Below are positions 13,846-26,978 of a stretch of DNA of 64,000 nucleotides, piece by piece. Source of the DNA: Coccinella septempunctata (lineage: Eukaryota; Arthropoda; Insecta; Coleoptera; Coccinellidae); the NCBI RefSeq assembly GCF_907165205.1, contig NC_058192.1, positions 33,756,001 through 33,820,000 on the forward strand, in the 5' to 3' direction. Each line of letters starts with the position of its first letter. The first letter of the stretch is position 1. The notes beneath the pieces were generated by a model that saw nothing but the letters and a program-made list of their open reading frames with translations, was not told where the DNA came from and searched no databases. Made by a program: the position numbers and the translations under genes.

Positions 13846-16143
13846 GAAATGAGATGTACATGTTGAATTTCAGATCGATAGTTCTAATAGGAATGGAGAT
13901 TTCAGAAGTCGATTCGACAAAATATCATTTCAATTCCTAAGGAACTATTGGATCAATTCGAACCAAATCTTGAAACTGCACATAGTTTTCGGATTGAGAT
14001 GCACATTTTGAATTTCAGTTCGATAGTTCAGATAGGAATTGAGATTTCAGTGGTCAATTCGGCAAAGTGTGATATCAATTCCTTGAAAACTGTTGAACCA
14101 ATTCGACCCAAATCTTGAAACTGCACATAGTTTTCGAATTGAGATGCACATGTTGAATTTCAGATCGATAGTTCTGATAGGAATTGAGATTTCAGTGGTC
14201 AATTCGGCAAAGTGTGATATCAATTCCTCTAAACCTGTTGGATCAATTCGAACCAATTCTTGAAACTGCACATAGTTTTCCAATTGAGATGCACATGTTG
14301 AATTTCAGTTCGATAGTTCAGATAGGAATTGAGATTTCAGTAGTCGATTCGGCAAAATATCATTTCAATTCCCAAGGAACTATTGGATCGATTCGAACCA
14401 AATCTTGAAACTGCACATAGTTTTCGAATTGAGATGCACATGTTGAATTTCAGTTCGATAGTTCAGCTAGGAATTGAGATTTCAGTGGTCAATTCGGCAA
14501 AGTGTGATATCAATTCCTCTAAAACTGTTGGATCAATTCGAACCAATTCTTGAAACTGCACATAGTTTTCAAATTGAGATGCACATGTTGAATTTCAGTT
14601 CGATAGTTCAGATAGGAATTGAGATTTCAGAAGTCTATTTGACAAAATATTATTTCAATTCCTAAGGAACTATTGGATCAATTCGAACCAAATCTTGAAA
14701 CTGCACATAGTTTTCGGATTGAGATGCACATGTTGAATTTCAGTTCGATAGTTCAGATAGGAATTGAGATTTCAGTGGTCAATTCGGCAAAGTGTGATAT
14801 CAATTCCTCGAAAACTGTTGGATCAATTCGAACCAAATCTTGAAACTGCACATAGTTTTCGAATTGAGATGCACATGTTGAATTTCAGTTCGATAGTGCA
14901 GATAGGAATTGAGATTTCAGTGGTCAATTCGGCAAAGTGTGATATCAATTCCTCGAAAACTGTTGGATCGATTCGAACCAAATCTTGAAACTGCACATAG
15001 TTTTCGAAATGAGATGCACATGTTGAATTTCAGATCGATAGTTCTAATAGGAATGGAGATTTCAGAAGTCGATTCGACAAAATATCATTTCAATTCCTAA
15101 GGAAAACTATTGGATCAATTCGAACCAAATCTTGAAACTGCACATAGTTTTCGAATTGAGATGCACATGTTGAATTTCAGTTCGATAGTTCTGATAGGAA
15201 TTGAGATTTCAGTGGTCGATTCGGCAAAATATCATTTCAATTCCTAAGGAACTATTGGATCGATTCGAAACAAATCTTGAAACTGCACATAGTTTTCGAA
15301 TTGAGATGCACATGTTGAATTTCAGTTCGATAGTTCAGAAAGGAATTGAGATTTCAGTGGTCAATTCGGCAAAGTGTGATATCAATTCCTCAAAAACTGT
15401 TGAACCAATTGGACCCAAATCTTGAAACTGCACATAGATTTCAAATTGAGATGCACATGTTGAATTTCAGATCGATAGTGCAGATAGGAATTGAGATTTC
15501 AGTGGTCAATTCGGCAAAGTGTGATATCAATTCCTCAAAAACTGTTGAACCAATTGGACCCAAATCTTGAAACTGCACATAGTTTTCAAATTGAGATGCA
15601 CATGTTGAATTTCAGATCGATAGTGCAGATAGGAATTGAGATTTCAGTGGTCAATTCGGCAAAGTGTGATATCAATTCCTCGAAAACTGTTGGATCGATT
15701 CGAACCAAATCTTGAAAGTGCACATAGTTTTCGAATTGAGATGCACATGTTGAATTTCAGATCGATAGTTCTGATAGGAATGAAGATTTCAGTAGTCGAT
15801 TCGGCAAAATATCATTTCAATTCCTAAGGAACTATTGGATCGATTCGAACCAAATCTTGAAACTTCACATAGTTTTCGAATTGAGAAAGGAATTGAGATT
15901 TCAGTGGTCAATTCGGCAAAGTGTGCTATCAATTCCTCGAAAACTGTTGGATCAATTCGAACCAAATCTTGAAACTGCACATAGTTTTTGAATTGAATTG
16001 CACATGTTGAATTTCAGTTTGATAGTTCAGATAGGAATTGAGATTTCAGTGGTCAATTCGGCAAAGTGTGATATCAATTCCTCGAAAACTGTTGGATCAA
16101 TTCGAACCAAATCTTGAAACTGCACATAGTTTACGAAATGAGA
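11680..16143 (+). repeat. Higher-order repeat 2, copy a (31 monomers)
   Basis: This block recurs at a 4464-bp offset. 4464 equals 31 x 145 minus a 33-bp deletion plus a 2-bp insertion; both marks are visible, near 15885 and 15103. The left limit is where TTTTCGGATTGAG (11668 onward) is replaced by TTTACGAAATGAG in the partner. Confidence 0.88.
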
Positions 16144-19100
16144 TGCACATGTTGAATTTCAGTTCGATAGTTCAGATAGGAATTGAGATTTCAGTGGTCA
16201 ATTTGGCAAAGTGTGATATCAATTCCTTGAAAACTGTTGGATCAATTCGAACCAAATCTTGAAACTGCACAAAGTTTTCGAATTGAGATCCACATGTTGA
16301 ATTTCAGTTCGATAGTGCAGATAGGAATTGAGATTTCAGTGGTCAATTCGGCAAAGTGTGATATCAATTCCTCGAAAACTGTTGGATCAATTCGAACCAA
16401 ATCTTGAAACTCCACATGGTTTTCGAAATGAGATGCACATGTTGAATTTCAGATCGATAGTTCTGATAGGAATGGAGATTTCAGTAGTCGATTCGGCAAA
16501 ATATCATTTCAATTCCCAAGGAACTATTGGATCGATTCGAACCAAATCTTGAAACTGCACATAGTTTTCGAATTGAGATGCACATGTTGAATTTCAGTTC
16601 GATAGTTCAGATAGGAATTGAGATTTCAGTGGTCAATTCGGCAAAGTGTGATATCAATTCCTCTAAAACTGTTGGATCAATTCGAACCAATTCTTGAAAC
16701 TGCACATAGTTTTCGAATTGAGATGCACATGTTGAATTTCAGTTCGATAGTTCAGATAGGAATTGAGATTTCAGTATTCAATTCGGCAAAGTGTGATATC
16801 AATTCCTCGAAAACTGTTGGATCAATTCGAACCAAATCTTGAAACTGCACATAGTTTTCGAATTGAGATGCACATGTTAAATTTCAGTTCGATAGTGCAG
16901 ATAGGAATTGAGATTTCAGTGGTCTATTCGGCAAAGTGTGATATCAATTTCTCAAAAACTGTTGAACCAATTGGACCCAAATCTTGAAACTGCACATAGT
17001 TTTCAAATTGAGATGCACATGTTGAATTTCAGATCGATAGTTCTGATAGGAATGAAGATTTCAGAAGTCGATTCGGCAAAATATCATTTCAATTCCTAAG
17101 GAACTATTGGATCGATTCGAACCAAATCTTGAAAGTGCACATAGTTTTCGAATTGAGATGCACATGTTGAATTTCAGATCGATAGTTCTGATAGGAATGA
17201 AGATTTCAGTAGTCGATTCGGCAAAATATCATTTCAATTCCTAAGGAACTATTGGATCGATTCGAACCAAATCTTGAAACTGCACATAGTTTTCGAATTG
17301 AGATGCACATGTTGAATTTCAGTTCGATAGTTCAGAAAGGAATTGAGATTTCAGTGGTCAATTCGGCAAAGTGTGATATCAATTCCTCGAAAACTGTTGG
17401 ATCAATTCGAACCAAATCTTGAAACTGCACATAGTTTACGAAATGAGATGCACATGCTGAATTTCAGATCGATAGTGCAGATAGGAATTGAGATTTCAGT
17501 GGTCAATTCGGCAAAGTGTGATATCAATTCCTCGAAAACTGTTGGATCAATTCGAACCAAATCTTGAAACTGCACATAGTTTTCGAATTGAGATGCACAT
17601 GTTGAATTTCAGTTCGTTAGTGCAGATAGGAATTGAGATTTCAGTGGTCTATTCGGCAAAGTGTGATATCAATTCCTCGAAAACTGTTGGATCAATTCGA
17701 ACCAAAACTTGAAACTGCACATAGTTTACGAAATGAGATGCACATGTTGAATTTCAGATCGATAGTGCAGATAGGAATTGAGATTTCAGTGGTCAATTCG
17801 GCAAAGTGTGATATCAATTCCTCGAAAACTGTTGGATCAATTCGAACCAAATCTTGAAACTGCACATAGTTTTCGAATTGAGATGCACATGTTGAATTTC
17901 AGTTCGATAGTGCAGATAGGAATTGAGATTTCAGTGGTCAATTCGGCAAAGTGTGATATCAATTCCTCGAAAACTGTTGGATCAATTCGAACCAGATCTT
18001 GAAACTGCACATAGTTTTCGGATTGAGATGCACATGTTGAATTTCAGTTCGATAGTTCAGATAGGAATTGAGATTTCAGTGGTCAATTTGGCAAAGTGTG
18101 ATATCAATTCCTTGAAAACTGTTGGATCAATTCGAACCAAACCTTGAAACTGCACAAAGTTTTCGAATTGAGATCCACATGTTGAATTTCAGTTCGATAG
18201 TGCAGATAGGAATTGAGATTTCAGTGGTCAATTCGGCAAAGTGTGATATCAATTCCTCGAAAACTGTTGGATCAATTCGAACCAAATCTTGAAACTCCAC
18301 ATAGTTTTCGAAATGAGATGCACATGTTGAATTTCAGATCGATAGTTCTAATAGGAATGGAGATTTCAGAAGTCGATTCGACAAAATATCATTTCAATTC
18401 CTAAGGAACTATTGGATCAATTCGAACCAAATCTTGAAACTGCACATAGTTTTCGGATTGAGATGCACATTTTGAATTTCAGTTCGATAGTTCAGATAGG
18501 AATTGAGATTTCAGTGGTCAATTCGGCAAAGTGTGATATCAATTCCTTGAAAACTGTTGAACCAATTCGACCCAAATCTTGAAACTGCACATAGTTTTCG
18601 AATTGAGATGCACATGTTGAATTTCAGATCGATAGTTCTGATAGGAATTGAGATTTCAGTGGTCAATTCGGCAAAGTGTGATATCAATTCCTCTAAACCT
18701 GTTGGATCAATTCGAACCAATTCTTGAAACTGCACATAGTTTTCCAATTGAGATGCACATGTTGAATTTCAGTTCGATAGTTCAGATAGGAATTGAGATT
18801 TCAGTAGTCGATTCGGCAAAATATCATTTCAATTCCCAAGGAACTATTGGATCGATTCGAACCAAATCTTGAAACTGCACATAGTTTTCGAATTGAGATG
18901 CACATGTTGAATTTCAGTTCGATAGTTCAGCTAGGAATTGAGATTTCAGTGGTCAATTCGGCAAAGTGTGATATCAATTCCTCTAAAACTGTTGGATCAA
19001 TTCGAACCAATTCTTGAAACTGCACATAGTTTTCAAATTGAGATGCACATGTTGAATTTCAGTTCGATAGTTCAGATAGGAATTGAGATTTCAGAAGTCT

Positions 19101-20620
19101 ATTTGACAAAATATTATTTCAATTCCTAAGGAACTATTGGATCAATTCGAACCAAATCTTGAAACTGCACATAGTTTTCGGATTGAGATGCACATGTTGA
19201 ATTTCAGTTCGATAGTTCAGATAGGAATTGAGATTTCAGTGGTCAATTCGGCAAAGTGTGATATCAATTCCTCGAAAACTGTTGGATCAATTCGAACCAA
19301 ATCTTGAAACTGCACATAGTTTTCGAATTGAGATGCACATGTTGAATTTCAGTTCGATAGTGCAGATAGGAATTGAGATTTCAGTGGTCAATTCGGCAAA
19401 GTGTGATATCAATTCCTCGAAAACTGTTGGATCGATTCGAACCAAATCTTGAAACTGCACATAGTTTTCGAAATGAGATGCACATGTTGAATTTCAGATC
19501 GATAGTTCTAATAGGAATGGAGATTTCAGAAGTCGATTCGACAAAATATCATTTCAATTCCTAAGGAAAACTATTGGATCAATTCGAACCAAATCTTGAA
19601 ACTGCACATAGTTTTCGAATTGAGATGCACATGTTGAATTTCAGTTCGATAGTTCTGATAGGAATTGAGATTTCAGTGGTCGATTCGGCAAAATATCATT
19701 TCAATTCCTAAGGAACTATTGGATCGATTCGAAACAAATCTTGAAACTGCACATAGTTTTCGAATTGAGATGCACATGTTGAATTTCAGTTCGATAGTTC
19801 AGAAAGGAATTGAGATTTCAGTGGTCAATTCGGCAAAGTGTGATATCAATTCCTCAAAAACTGTTGAACCAATTGGACCCAAATCTTGAAACTGCACATA
19901 GATTTCAAATTGAGATGCACATGTTGAATTTCAGATCGATAGTGCAGATAGGAATTGAGATTTCAGTGGTCAATTCGGCAAAGTGTGATATCAATTCCTC
20001 AAAAACTGTTGAACCAATTGGACCCAAATCTTGAAACTGCACATAGTTTTCAAATTGAGATGCACATGTTGAATTTCAGATCGATAGTGCAGATAGGAAT
20101 TGAGATTTCAGTGGTCAATTCGGCAAAGTGTGATATCAATTCCTCGAAAACTGTTGGATCGATTCGAACCAAATCTTGAAAGTGCACATAGTTTTCGAAT
20201 TGAGATGCACATGTTGAATTTCAGATCGATAGTTCTGATAGGAATGAAGATTTCAGTAGTCGATTCGGCAAAATATCATTTCAATTCCTAAGGAACTATT
20301 GGATCGATTCGAACCAAATCTTGAAACTTCACATAGTTTTCGAATTGAGAAAGGAATTGAGATTTCAGTGGTCAATTCGGCAAAGTGTGCTATCAATTCC
20401 TCGAAAACTGTTGGATCAATTCGAACCAAATCTTGAAACTGCACATAGTTTTTGAATTGAATTGCACATGTTGAATTTCAGTTTGATAGTTCAGATAGGA
20501 ATTGAGATTTCAGTGGTCAATTCGGCAAAGTGTGATATCAATTCCTCGAAAACTGTTGGATCAATTCGAACCAAATCTTGAAACTGCACATAGTTTACGA
20601 AATGAGATGCACATGTTGAA
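16144..20620 (+). repeat. Higher-order repeat 2, copy b (31 monomers)
   Basis: Near-identical tandem copy of 11680-16143. It carries the same 147-bp monomer (near 19567) and the same 33-bp-deleted monomer (near 20350). Single-base differences seen include 13093/17557 and 13857/18321. Similarity ends near 20620. Confidence 0.88.
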
Positions 20621-22628
20621 TTTCAGATCGATAGTGCAGATAGGAATTGAGATTTCAGTGGTCAATTCGGCAAAGTGTTATATCAATTCCTCGAAAACTG
20701 TTGGATCAATTCGAACCAAATCTTGAAACTGCACATAGTTTTCGAATTGAGATGCACATGTTGAATTTCCGTTCGATAGTGCAGATAGGAATTGAGATTT
20801 CAGTGGTCAATTCGGCAAAGTGTGATATCAATTCCTCGAAAACTGTTGGATCAATTCGAACCAAATCTTGAAACTGCACATAGTTTTCGGATTGAGATGC
20901 ACATGTTGAATTTCAGTTCGATAGTTCAGATAGGAATTGAGATTTCAGTGGTCAATTTGGCAAAGTGTGATATCAATTCCTTGAAAACTGTTGGATCAAT
21001 TCGAACCAAATCTTGAAACTGCACAAAGTTTTCGAATTGAGATCCACATGTTGAATTTCAGTTCGATAGTGCAGATAGGAATTGAGATTTCAGTGATCAA
21101 TTCGGCAAAGTGTGATATCAATTCCTCGAAAACTGTTTGATCAATTCGAACCAAATCTTGAAACTGCACATAGTTTTCGAATTGAGATGCACATGTTGAA
21201 TTTCAGTTCGATAGTGCAGATAGGAATTGAGATTTCAGTGGTCTATTCGGCAAAGTGTGATATCAATTCCTCGAAAACTGTTGGATCAATTCGAACCAAA
21301 TCTTGAAACTGCACATAGTTTACGAAATGAGATGCACATGTTGAATTTCAGATCGATAGTGCAGATAGGAATTGAGATTTCAGTGGTCAATTCGGCAAAG
21401 TGTGATATCAATTCCTCGAAAACTGTTGGATCAATTCGAACCAAATCTTGAAACTGCACATAGTTTTCGAATTGAGATGCACATGTTGCATTTCAGATCG
21501 ATAGTGCAGATAGGAATTGAGATTTCAGTGGTCAATTCGGCAAAGTGTTATATCAATTCCTCGAAAACTGTTGGATCAATTCGAACCAAATCTTGAAACT
21601 GCACATAGTTTTCGAATTGAGATGCACATGTTGAATTTCAGTTCGATAGTGCAGATAGGAATTGAGATTTCAGTGGTCAATTCGGCAAAGTGTGATATCA
21701 ATTCCTCGAAAACTGTTGGATCAATTCGAACCAAATCTTGAAACTGCACATAGTTTTCGGATTGAGATGCACATGTTGAATTTCAGTTCGATAGTTCAGA
21801 TAGGAATTGAGATTTCAGTGGTCAATTTGGCAAAGTGTGATATCAATTCCTTGAAAACTGTTGGATCAATTCGAACCAAATCTTGAAACTGCACAAAGTT
21901 TTCGAATTGAGATCCACATGTTGAATTTCAGTTCGATAGTGCAGATAGGAATTGAGATTTCAGTGGTCAATTCGGCAAAGTGTGATATCAATTCCTCGAA
22001 AACTGTTTGATCAACTCGAACCAAATCTTGAAACTCCACATAGTTTTCGAAATGAGATGCACATGTTGAATTTCAGATCGATAGTTCTGATAGGAATGAA
22101 GATTTCAGTAGTCGATTCGGCAAAATATCATTTCAATTCCTAAGGAACTATTCGATCGATTCGAACCAAATCTTGAAACTGCACATAGTTTTCGAATTGA
22201 GATGCACATGTTGAATTTCAGTTCGATAGTTCAGATAGGAATTGAGATTTCAGTGGTCAATTCGGCAAAGTGTGATATCAATTCCTCTAAAACTGTTGGA
22301 TCAATTCGAACCAATTCTTGAAACTGCACATAGTTTTCGAATTGAGATCCACATGTTGAATTTCAGTTCGATAGTTCAGATAGGAATTAAGATTTCAGAA
22401 GTCGATTCGACAAAATATCATTTCAATTCCTAAGGAACTATTGGATCAATTCGAACCAAATCTTGAAACTGCACATAGTTTTCGGATTGAGATGCACATG
22501 TTGAATTTCAGTTCGATAGTTCAGATAGGAATTGAGATTTCAGTGGTCAATTCGGCAAAGTGTGATATCAATTCCTAAGGAACTATTGGATCAATTTGAC
22601 CCAAATCCCGAAACTGTACACAGTTTTC

Positions 22629-23220
22629 TCAATTCGAAAACTATGTGCAGTTTCAAGATTTGGGTCGAAATGGTTCAACAGTTTTCAAGGAATTGATATC
22701 ACACTTTGCCGAATTGACCACTGAAATCTCAATTCCTATCTGAACTATCGAACTGAAATTCAACATGTGCATCTCAATCCGAAAACTATGTGCAGTTTCA
22801 AGATTTGGTTCGAATTGATCCAATAGCTCCTTAGGAATTGAAATGATATTTTGTCGAGTCGACTTCAGAAATCTAAATTCTTATCTGAACTATCGAACTG
22901 AAATTCAACATGTGCATCTCAATTCGAAAACTGTGTGAAATTTCAAGATTTGTTTCGAATTGAATCAACAGTTTTCGAGGAATTGATACCACACTTTGCC
23001 GATTTGACCACTAAAATCTCAATTCCTATCTGAACTATCGAACTGAAATTCAACATGTGCATCTCAATTCAAAAACTGTGTACAGTTTCGAGATTTGGGT
23101 CGAATTGATCCAACAGTTCCTTGGAAATTGAAATGATATTTTGTCGAATCGACCACTGAAATCTCAATTCTTATCTGAACTATCGAACTGAAATTCAACA
23201 TGTGCATCTCAATTCGAAAA
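22629..23220 (-). repeat. Inverted segment inside the satellite
   Basis: At 22628/22629 the array flips: CACAGTTTTC is followed by TCAATTCGAAAACTATGTGC, the reverse complement of the monomer. At 23220 it flips back, CAATTCGAAAA followed by TTCGAAAACTGTTGG. The segment is 592 bp, about four monomers. Its monomers and the one just before it are more diverged than most. Confidence 0.93.
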
Positions 23221-25789
23221 TTCGAAAACTGTTGGATCAATTCGAACCAAATCTTGAAACTGCACATAGTTTTCGGATTGAGATGCACATGTTGAATTTC
23301 AGTTCGATAGTTCAGATAGGAATTGAGATTTCAGTGGTCTATTCGGCAAAGTGTGATATCAATTCCTCAAAAACTGTTGGATCAATTCGAACCAAATCTT
23401 GAAACTGCACATAGTTTTCGGATTGAGATGCACATGTTGAATTGCAGTTCGATAGTTCAGATAGGAATTGAGATTTCAGTGGTCTATTCGGCAAAGTGTG
23501 ATATCAATTCCTCAAAAACTGTTGGATCAATTCGAACCAAATCTTGAAACTGCACATAGTTTTCGAAATGAGATGCACATGTTGAATTTCAGATCGATAG
23601 TTCTAATAGGAATGGAGATTTCAGAAGTCGATTCGACAAAATATCATTTCAATTCCTAAGGAACTATTGGATCAATTCGAACCAAATCTTGAAACTGCAC
23701 ATAGTTTCCGAATTGAGATGCACATGTTGAATTTCAGTTCGATAGTGCAGATAGGAATTGAGATTTCAGTGGTCTATTCGGCAAAGTGTGATATCAATTC
23801 CTCGAAAACTGTTGGATCAATTCGAACCAAATCTTGAAACTGCACATAGTTTACGAAATGAGATGCACATGTTGAATTTCAGATCGATAGTGCAGATAGG
23901 AATTGAGATTTCAGTGGTCAATTCGGCAAAGTGTGATATCAATTCCTCGAAAACTGTTGGATCAATTCGAACCAAATCTTGAAACTGCACATAGTTTTCG
24001 AATTGAGATGCACATGTTGCATTTCAGTTCGATAGTGCAGATAGGAATTGAGATTTCAGTGGTCAATTCGGCAAAGTGTAATATCAATTCCTCGAAAACT
24101 GTTGGATCGATTCGAACCAAATCTTGAAACTGCACATAGTTTTCGAAATGAGATGCACATGTTGAATTTCAGATCGATAGTTCTAATAGGAATGGAGATT
24201 TCAGAAGTCGATTCGGCAAAATATCATTTCAATTCCTAAGGAACTATTGGATCGATTCGAACCAAATCTTGAAAGTGCACATAGTTTTCGAATTGAGATG
24301 CACATGTTGAATTTCAGTTCGATAGTTCTGAAAGGAATTGAGATTTCAGTGGTCAATTCGGCAAAGTGTGATATCAATTCCTCGAAAACTGTTGGATCAA
24401 TTCGAACCAAATCTTGAAACTGCACATAGTTTTCGAATTGAGATGCACATGTTTAATTTCAGTTCGATAGTGCAGATAGGAATTGAGATTTCATTGGTCT
24501 ATTCGGCAAAGTGTGATATCAATTCCTCAAAAACTGTTGAACCAATTGGACCCAAATCTTGAAACTGCACATAGTTTTCAAATTGAGATGCACATGTTGA
24601 ATTTCAGATCGATAGTTCTGATAGGAATGAAGATTTCAGAAGTCGATTCGGCAAAATATCATTTCAATTCCTAAGGAACTATTGGATCGATTCGAACCAA
24701 ATCTTGAAAGTGCACATAGTTTTCGAATTGAGATGCACATGTTGAATTTCAGATCGATAGTTCTGATAGGAATGAAGATTTCAGTAGTCGATTCGGCAAA
24801 ATATCATTTCAATTCCTAAGGAACTATTGGATCAATTCGAACCAAATCTTGAAACTGCACATAGTTTTCGAATTGAGATGCACATGTTGAATTTCAGTTC
24901 GATAGTTCAGAAAGGAATTGAGATTTCAGTGGTCAATTCGGCAAAGTCTGATATCAATTCCTCGAAAACTGTTGGATCAATTCGAACCAAATCTTGAAAC
25001 TGCACATAGTTTTTGAATTGAATTGCACATGTTGAATTTCAGTTTGATAGTTCAGATAGGAATTGAGATTTCAGTGGTCAATTCGGCAAAGTGTGATATC
25101 AATTCCTCGAAAACTGTTGGATCAATTCGAACCAAATCTTGAAACTGCACATAGTTTTCGAATTGAGATGCACATGTTGAATTTCAGTTCGATAGTGCAG
25201 ATAGGAATTGAGATTTCAGTGGTCTATTCGGCAAAGTGTGATATCAATTCCTCGAAAACTGTTGGATCAATTCGAACCAAATCTTGAAACTGCACATAGT
25301 TTACGAAATGAGATGCACATGTTGAATTTCATATCGTAGTGCAGATAGGAATTGAGATTTCAGTGGTCAATTCGGCAAAGTGTGATATCAATTCCTCGAA
25401 AACTGTTGGATCAATTCGAACCAAATCTTGAAACTGCACATAGTTTTCGAATTGAGATGCACATGTTGAATTTCAGTTCGATAGTGCAGATAGGAATTGA
25501 GATTTCAGTGGTCAATTCGGCAAAGTGTGATATCAATTCCTCGAAAACTGTTGGATCAATTCGAACCAAATCTTGAAACTGCACATAGTTTTCGGATTGA
25601 GATGCACATGTTGAATTTCAGTTCGATAGTTCAGATAGGAATTGAGATTTCAGTGGTCAATTTGGCAAAGTGTGATATCAATTCCTTGAAAACTGTTGGA
25701 TCAATTCGAACCAAATCTTGAAACTGCACAAAGTTTTCGAATTGAGATCCACATGTTGAATTTCAGTTCGATAGTGCAACTATTCTCCT
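23221..25789 (+). repeat. 145-bp satellite array, right block
   Basis: Plus-orientation monomers of both classes continue to 25789, where GATAGTGCAA is followed by unrelated sequence. One monomer near 25335 has lost a base (ATATCGTAGTGCAG), giving a 144-bp spacing. Confidence 0.95.
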
Positions 25790-25840
25790 CGGTTAGATAA
25801 AAAAAAAAGAAGTTATTCCAAAACTGAACCCGGTTTTAAG
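25790..25840 (-). mobile_element. Remnant of a Gypsy 5' leader
   Basis: About 50 bp of AT-rich sequence lie between the satellite edge and the primer-binding site on the minus strand. In element order this is the start of the internal region. Everything downstream (gag-pol) is absent because satellite begins here. Confidence 0.5.
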
Positions 25841-25860
25841 AGTCCCTGCTCGGGCGCCAA
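25841..25860 (-). promoter_or_regulatory. Primer-binding site, tRNA-Lys-like
   Basis: The minus strand reads TTGGCGCCCGAGCAGGGACT. This closely matches the complement of a lysine tRNA 3' end used for priming by many retroelements (TGGCGCCCGA.CAGGGAC). It lies three bases inside the LTR end, as expected. Confidence 0.75.
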
Positions 25861-26270
25861 TTTTGTTACGGGTTTGGTTCGGAAAAAGGGTTTAATCTCG
25901 AGCGCCAGCTATTCTTTCAATAGGGAGAAAAAGCAAACCCACCCAGGTACCTACTAGTCGGAGACAGAGTTCGGGTTCATCTAAGGTGGTAGCGATAACA
26001 AGTACTTTAAAACCGAATTTATTACAACAATCTAACTTACTGTGAACCGTACAGTTATTTCCAAGTCAAGAAATATATACAGCTGATGACCAAGTTCAAA
26101 AATAAGGAAAACAGAAATGCAATAACTTGTCACGGTAATCAGAAAGTGAAATCAATGAATCAAAGAATATTCAAATCAATTATATTCAGTCAAACTATCA
26201 GGTATTAAAGAAAGCAAACAATTAATAGCAGTTACTTTGATTCCTTCTGAGACAATAACGGATATACGGG

Positions 26271-26282
26271 GTTTATATAAAA
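26271..26282 (-). promoter_or_regulatory. TATA-like motif in the LTR
   Basis: The minus strand reads TTTTATATAAAC, about 410 bp from the primer-binding-site end of the LTR. The position suits an LTR promoter, but no start site can be assigned. Confidence 0.35.
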
Positions 26283-26476
26283 TTTACAGCAACCGGGTGT
26301 CTCAGAAAGATCCAAGTCTCTGTAATAGGTTAACTTAGCAATGGGTTTGATCCCGAGCACTTCCAGTGATTTTCAGTGTACAGGCCAATCAGAATTTAAA
26401 CTATTCAATAAACGGGACGGGGTTGATGCAGATGAAACACAATGCAACAGTTTACAGGATAACGAGGTAGTTTATC

Positions 26477-26978
26477 GTGGTCTCTCCGTGGCAACCTTGG
26501 GTGTACACGCCAAGCATTACCAGCAGAAAAACTTCGAGACGTCTGCCGATTAGTTTCTGTCACCAGATAGCCAGGCGAGAGAAGTCTGCGGTAAACGGGA
26601 AATCTACACGGAACACAACAGGGGTAGTACGGTATAAGTTACTGTGGTCTTTCTGTGGCAACCTTGGGTGTCACACGCCAAGCATTACCAGTAGAAAAAC
26701 TTCGAGACCTCTGCCGATTGGTTTCCGTCACCAGATAGCCAGGCGACAGAAGTCTGCGTTTAACGGGAAGTCTAAACGGAACACAAATGGGGTAGGACGG
26801 GATAGGCTACTGTGGTCTTTCTGTGGCAACCTTGGGTGTCACACGCCAAGCATTACCAGTAGAAAAACTTCGAGATTTCCGTCGACTGGTCTTGGTTCAC
26901 CAGAGAACCAAGCGACAGAAGTCTGCGTTAAACAGCAAGGATTAACACAATTCAACAAATAAAAGAATGCAACTTTGA
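26477..26978 (-). repeat. Three 167-168-bp tandem repeats in the LTR
   Basis: GTGGTCTCTCCGTGGCAACC (26477) and GTGGTCTTTCTGTGGCAACC (26644, 26812) begin three copies, each followed by CAAGCATTACCAG, AAAACTTCGAGA and a CAGAAGTCTGCG-type end. Such repeats in an LTR are often regulatory; that role is inferred. The open frame through them is a consequence of the repeat, not evidence of a protein. Confidence 0.85.

Larger units (their letters stand above)
3859..22628 (+). repeat. 145-bp satellite array, main block
   Basis: About 130 head-to-tail monomers of 145 bp. A typical monomer contains GAATTGAGATTTCAGTGGTC, a GATATCAATTCCTCGAAAAC segment, a near-palindrome around TTGGATCAATTCGAACCAA and CTTGAAACTGCACATAG. 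Two classes recur: type A with AGTGTGATATCAATTCCTCG and type B with AATATCATTTCAATTCCTAA. Type B appears singly or in pairs among runs of type A. Most monomers are exactly 145 bp; exceptions include a 147-bp unit near 15100 and a unit missing 33 bp near 15885, each duplicated 4464 bp away. This is typical of pericentromeric or other heterochromatic satellite, though location cannot be proved here. Confidence 0.97.

Noticed and set aside
243..25721. Series of 60-78-residue open frames, one or more per satellite monomer
   Set aside because: They all derive from the same 145-bp repeat. The frame shifts by one base each monomer and no start context or longer gene is present. They are a by-product of the repeat.
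1..25789. CRISPR-like repeat-spacer pattern
   Set aside because: The repeats are contiguous with no unique spacers, and the DNA is eukaryotic.
26477..26962. 161-residue open frame with three internal repeats
   Set aside because: It follows the 167-bp tandem repeat inside an LTR and has no recognisable domain.
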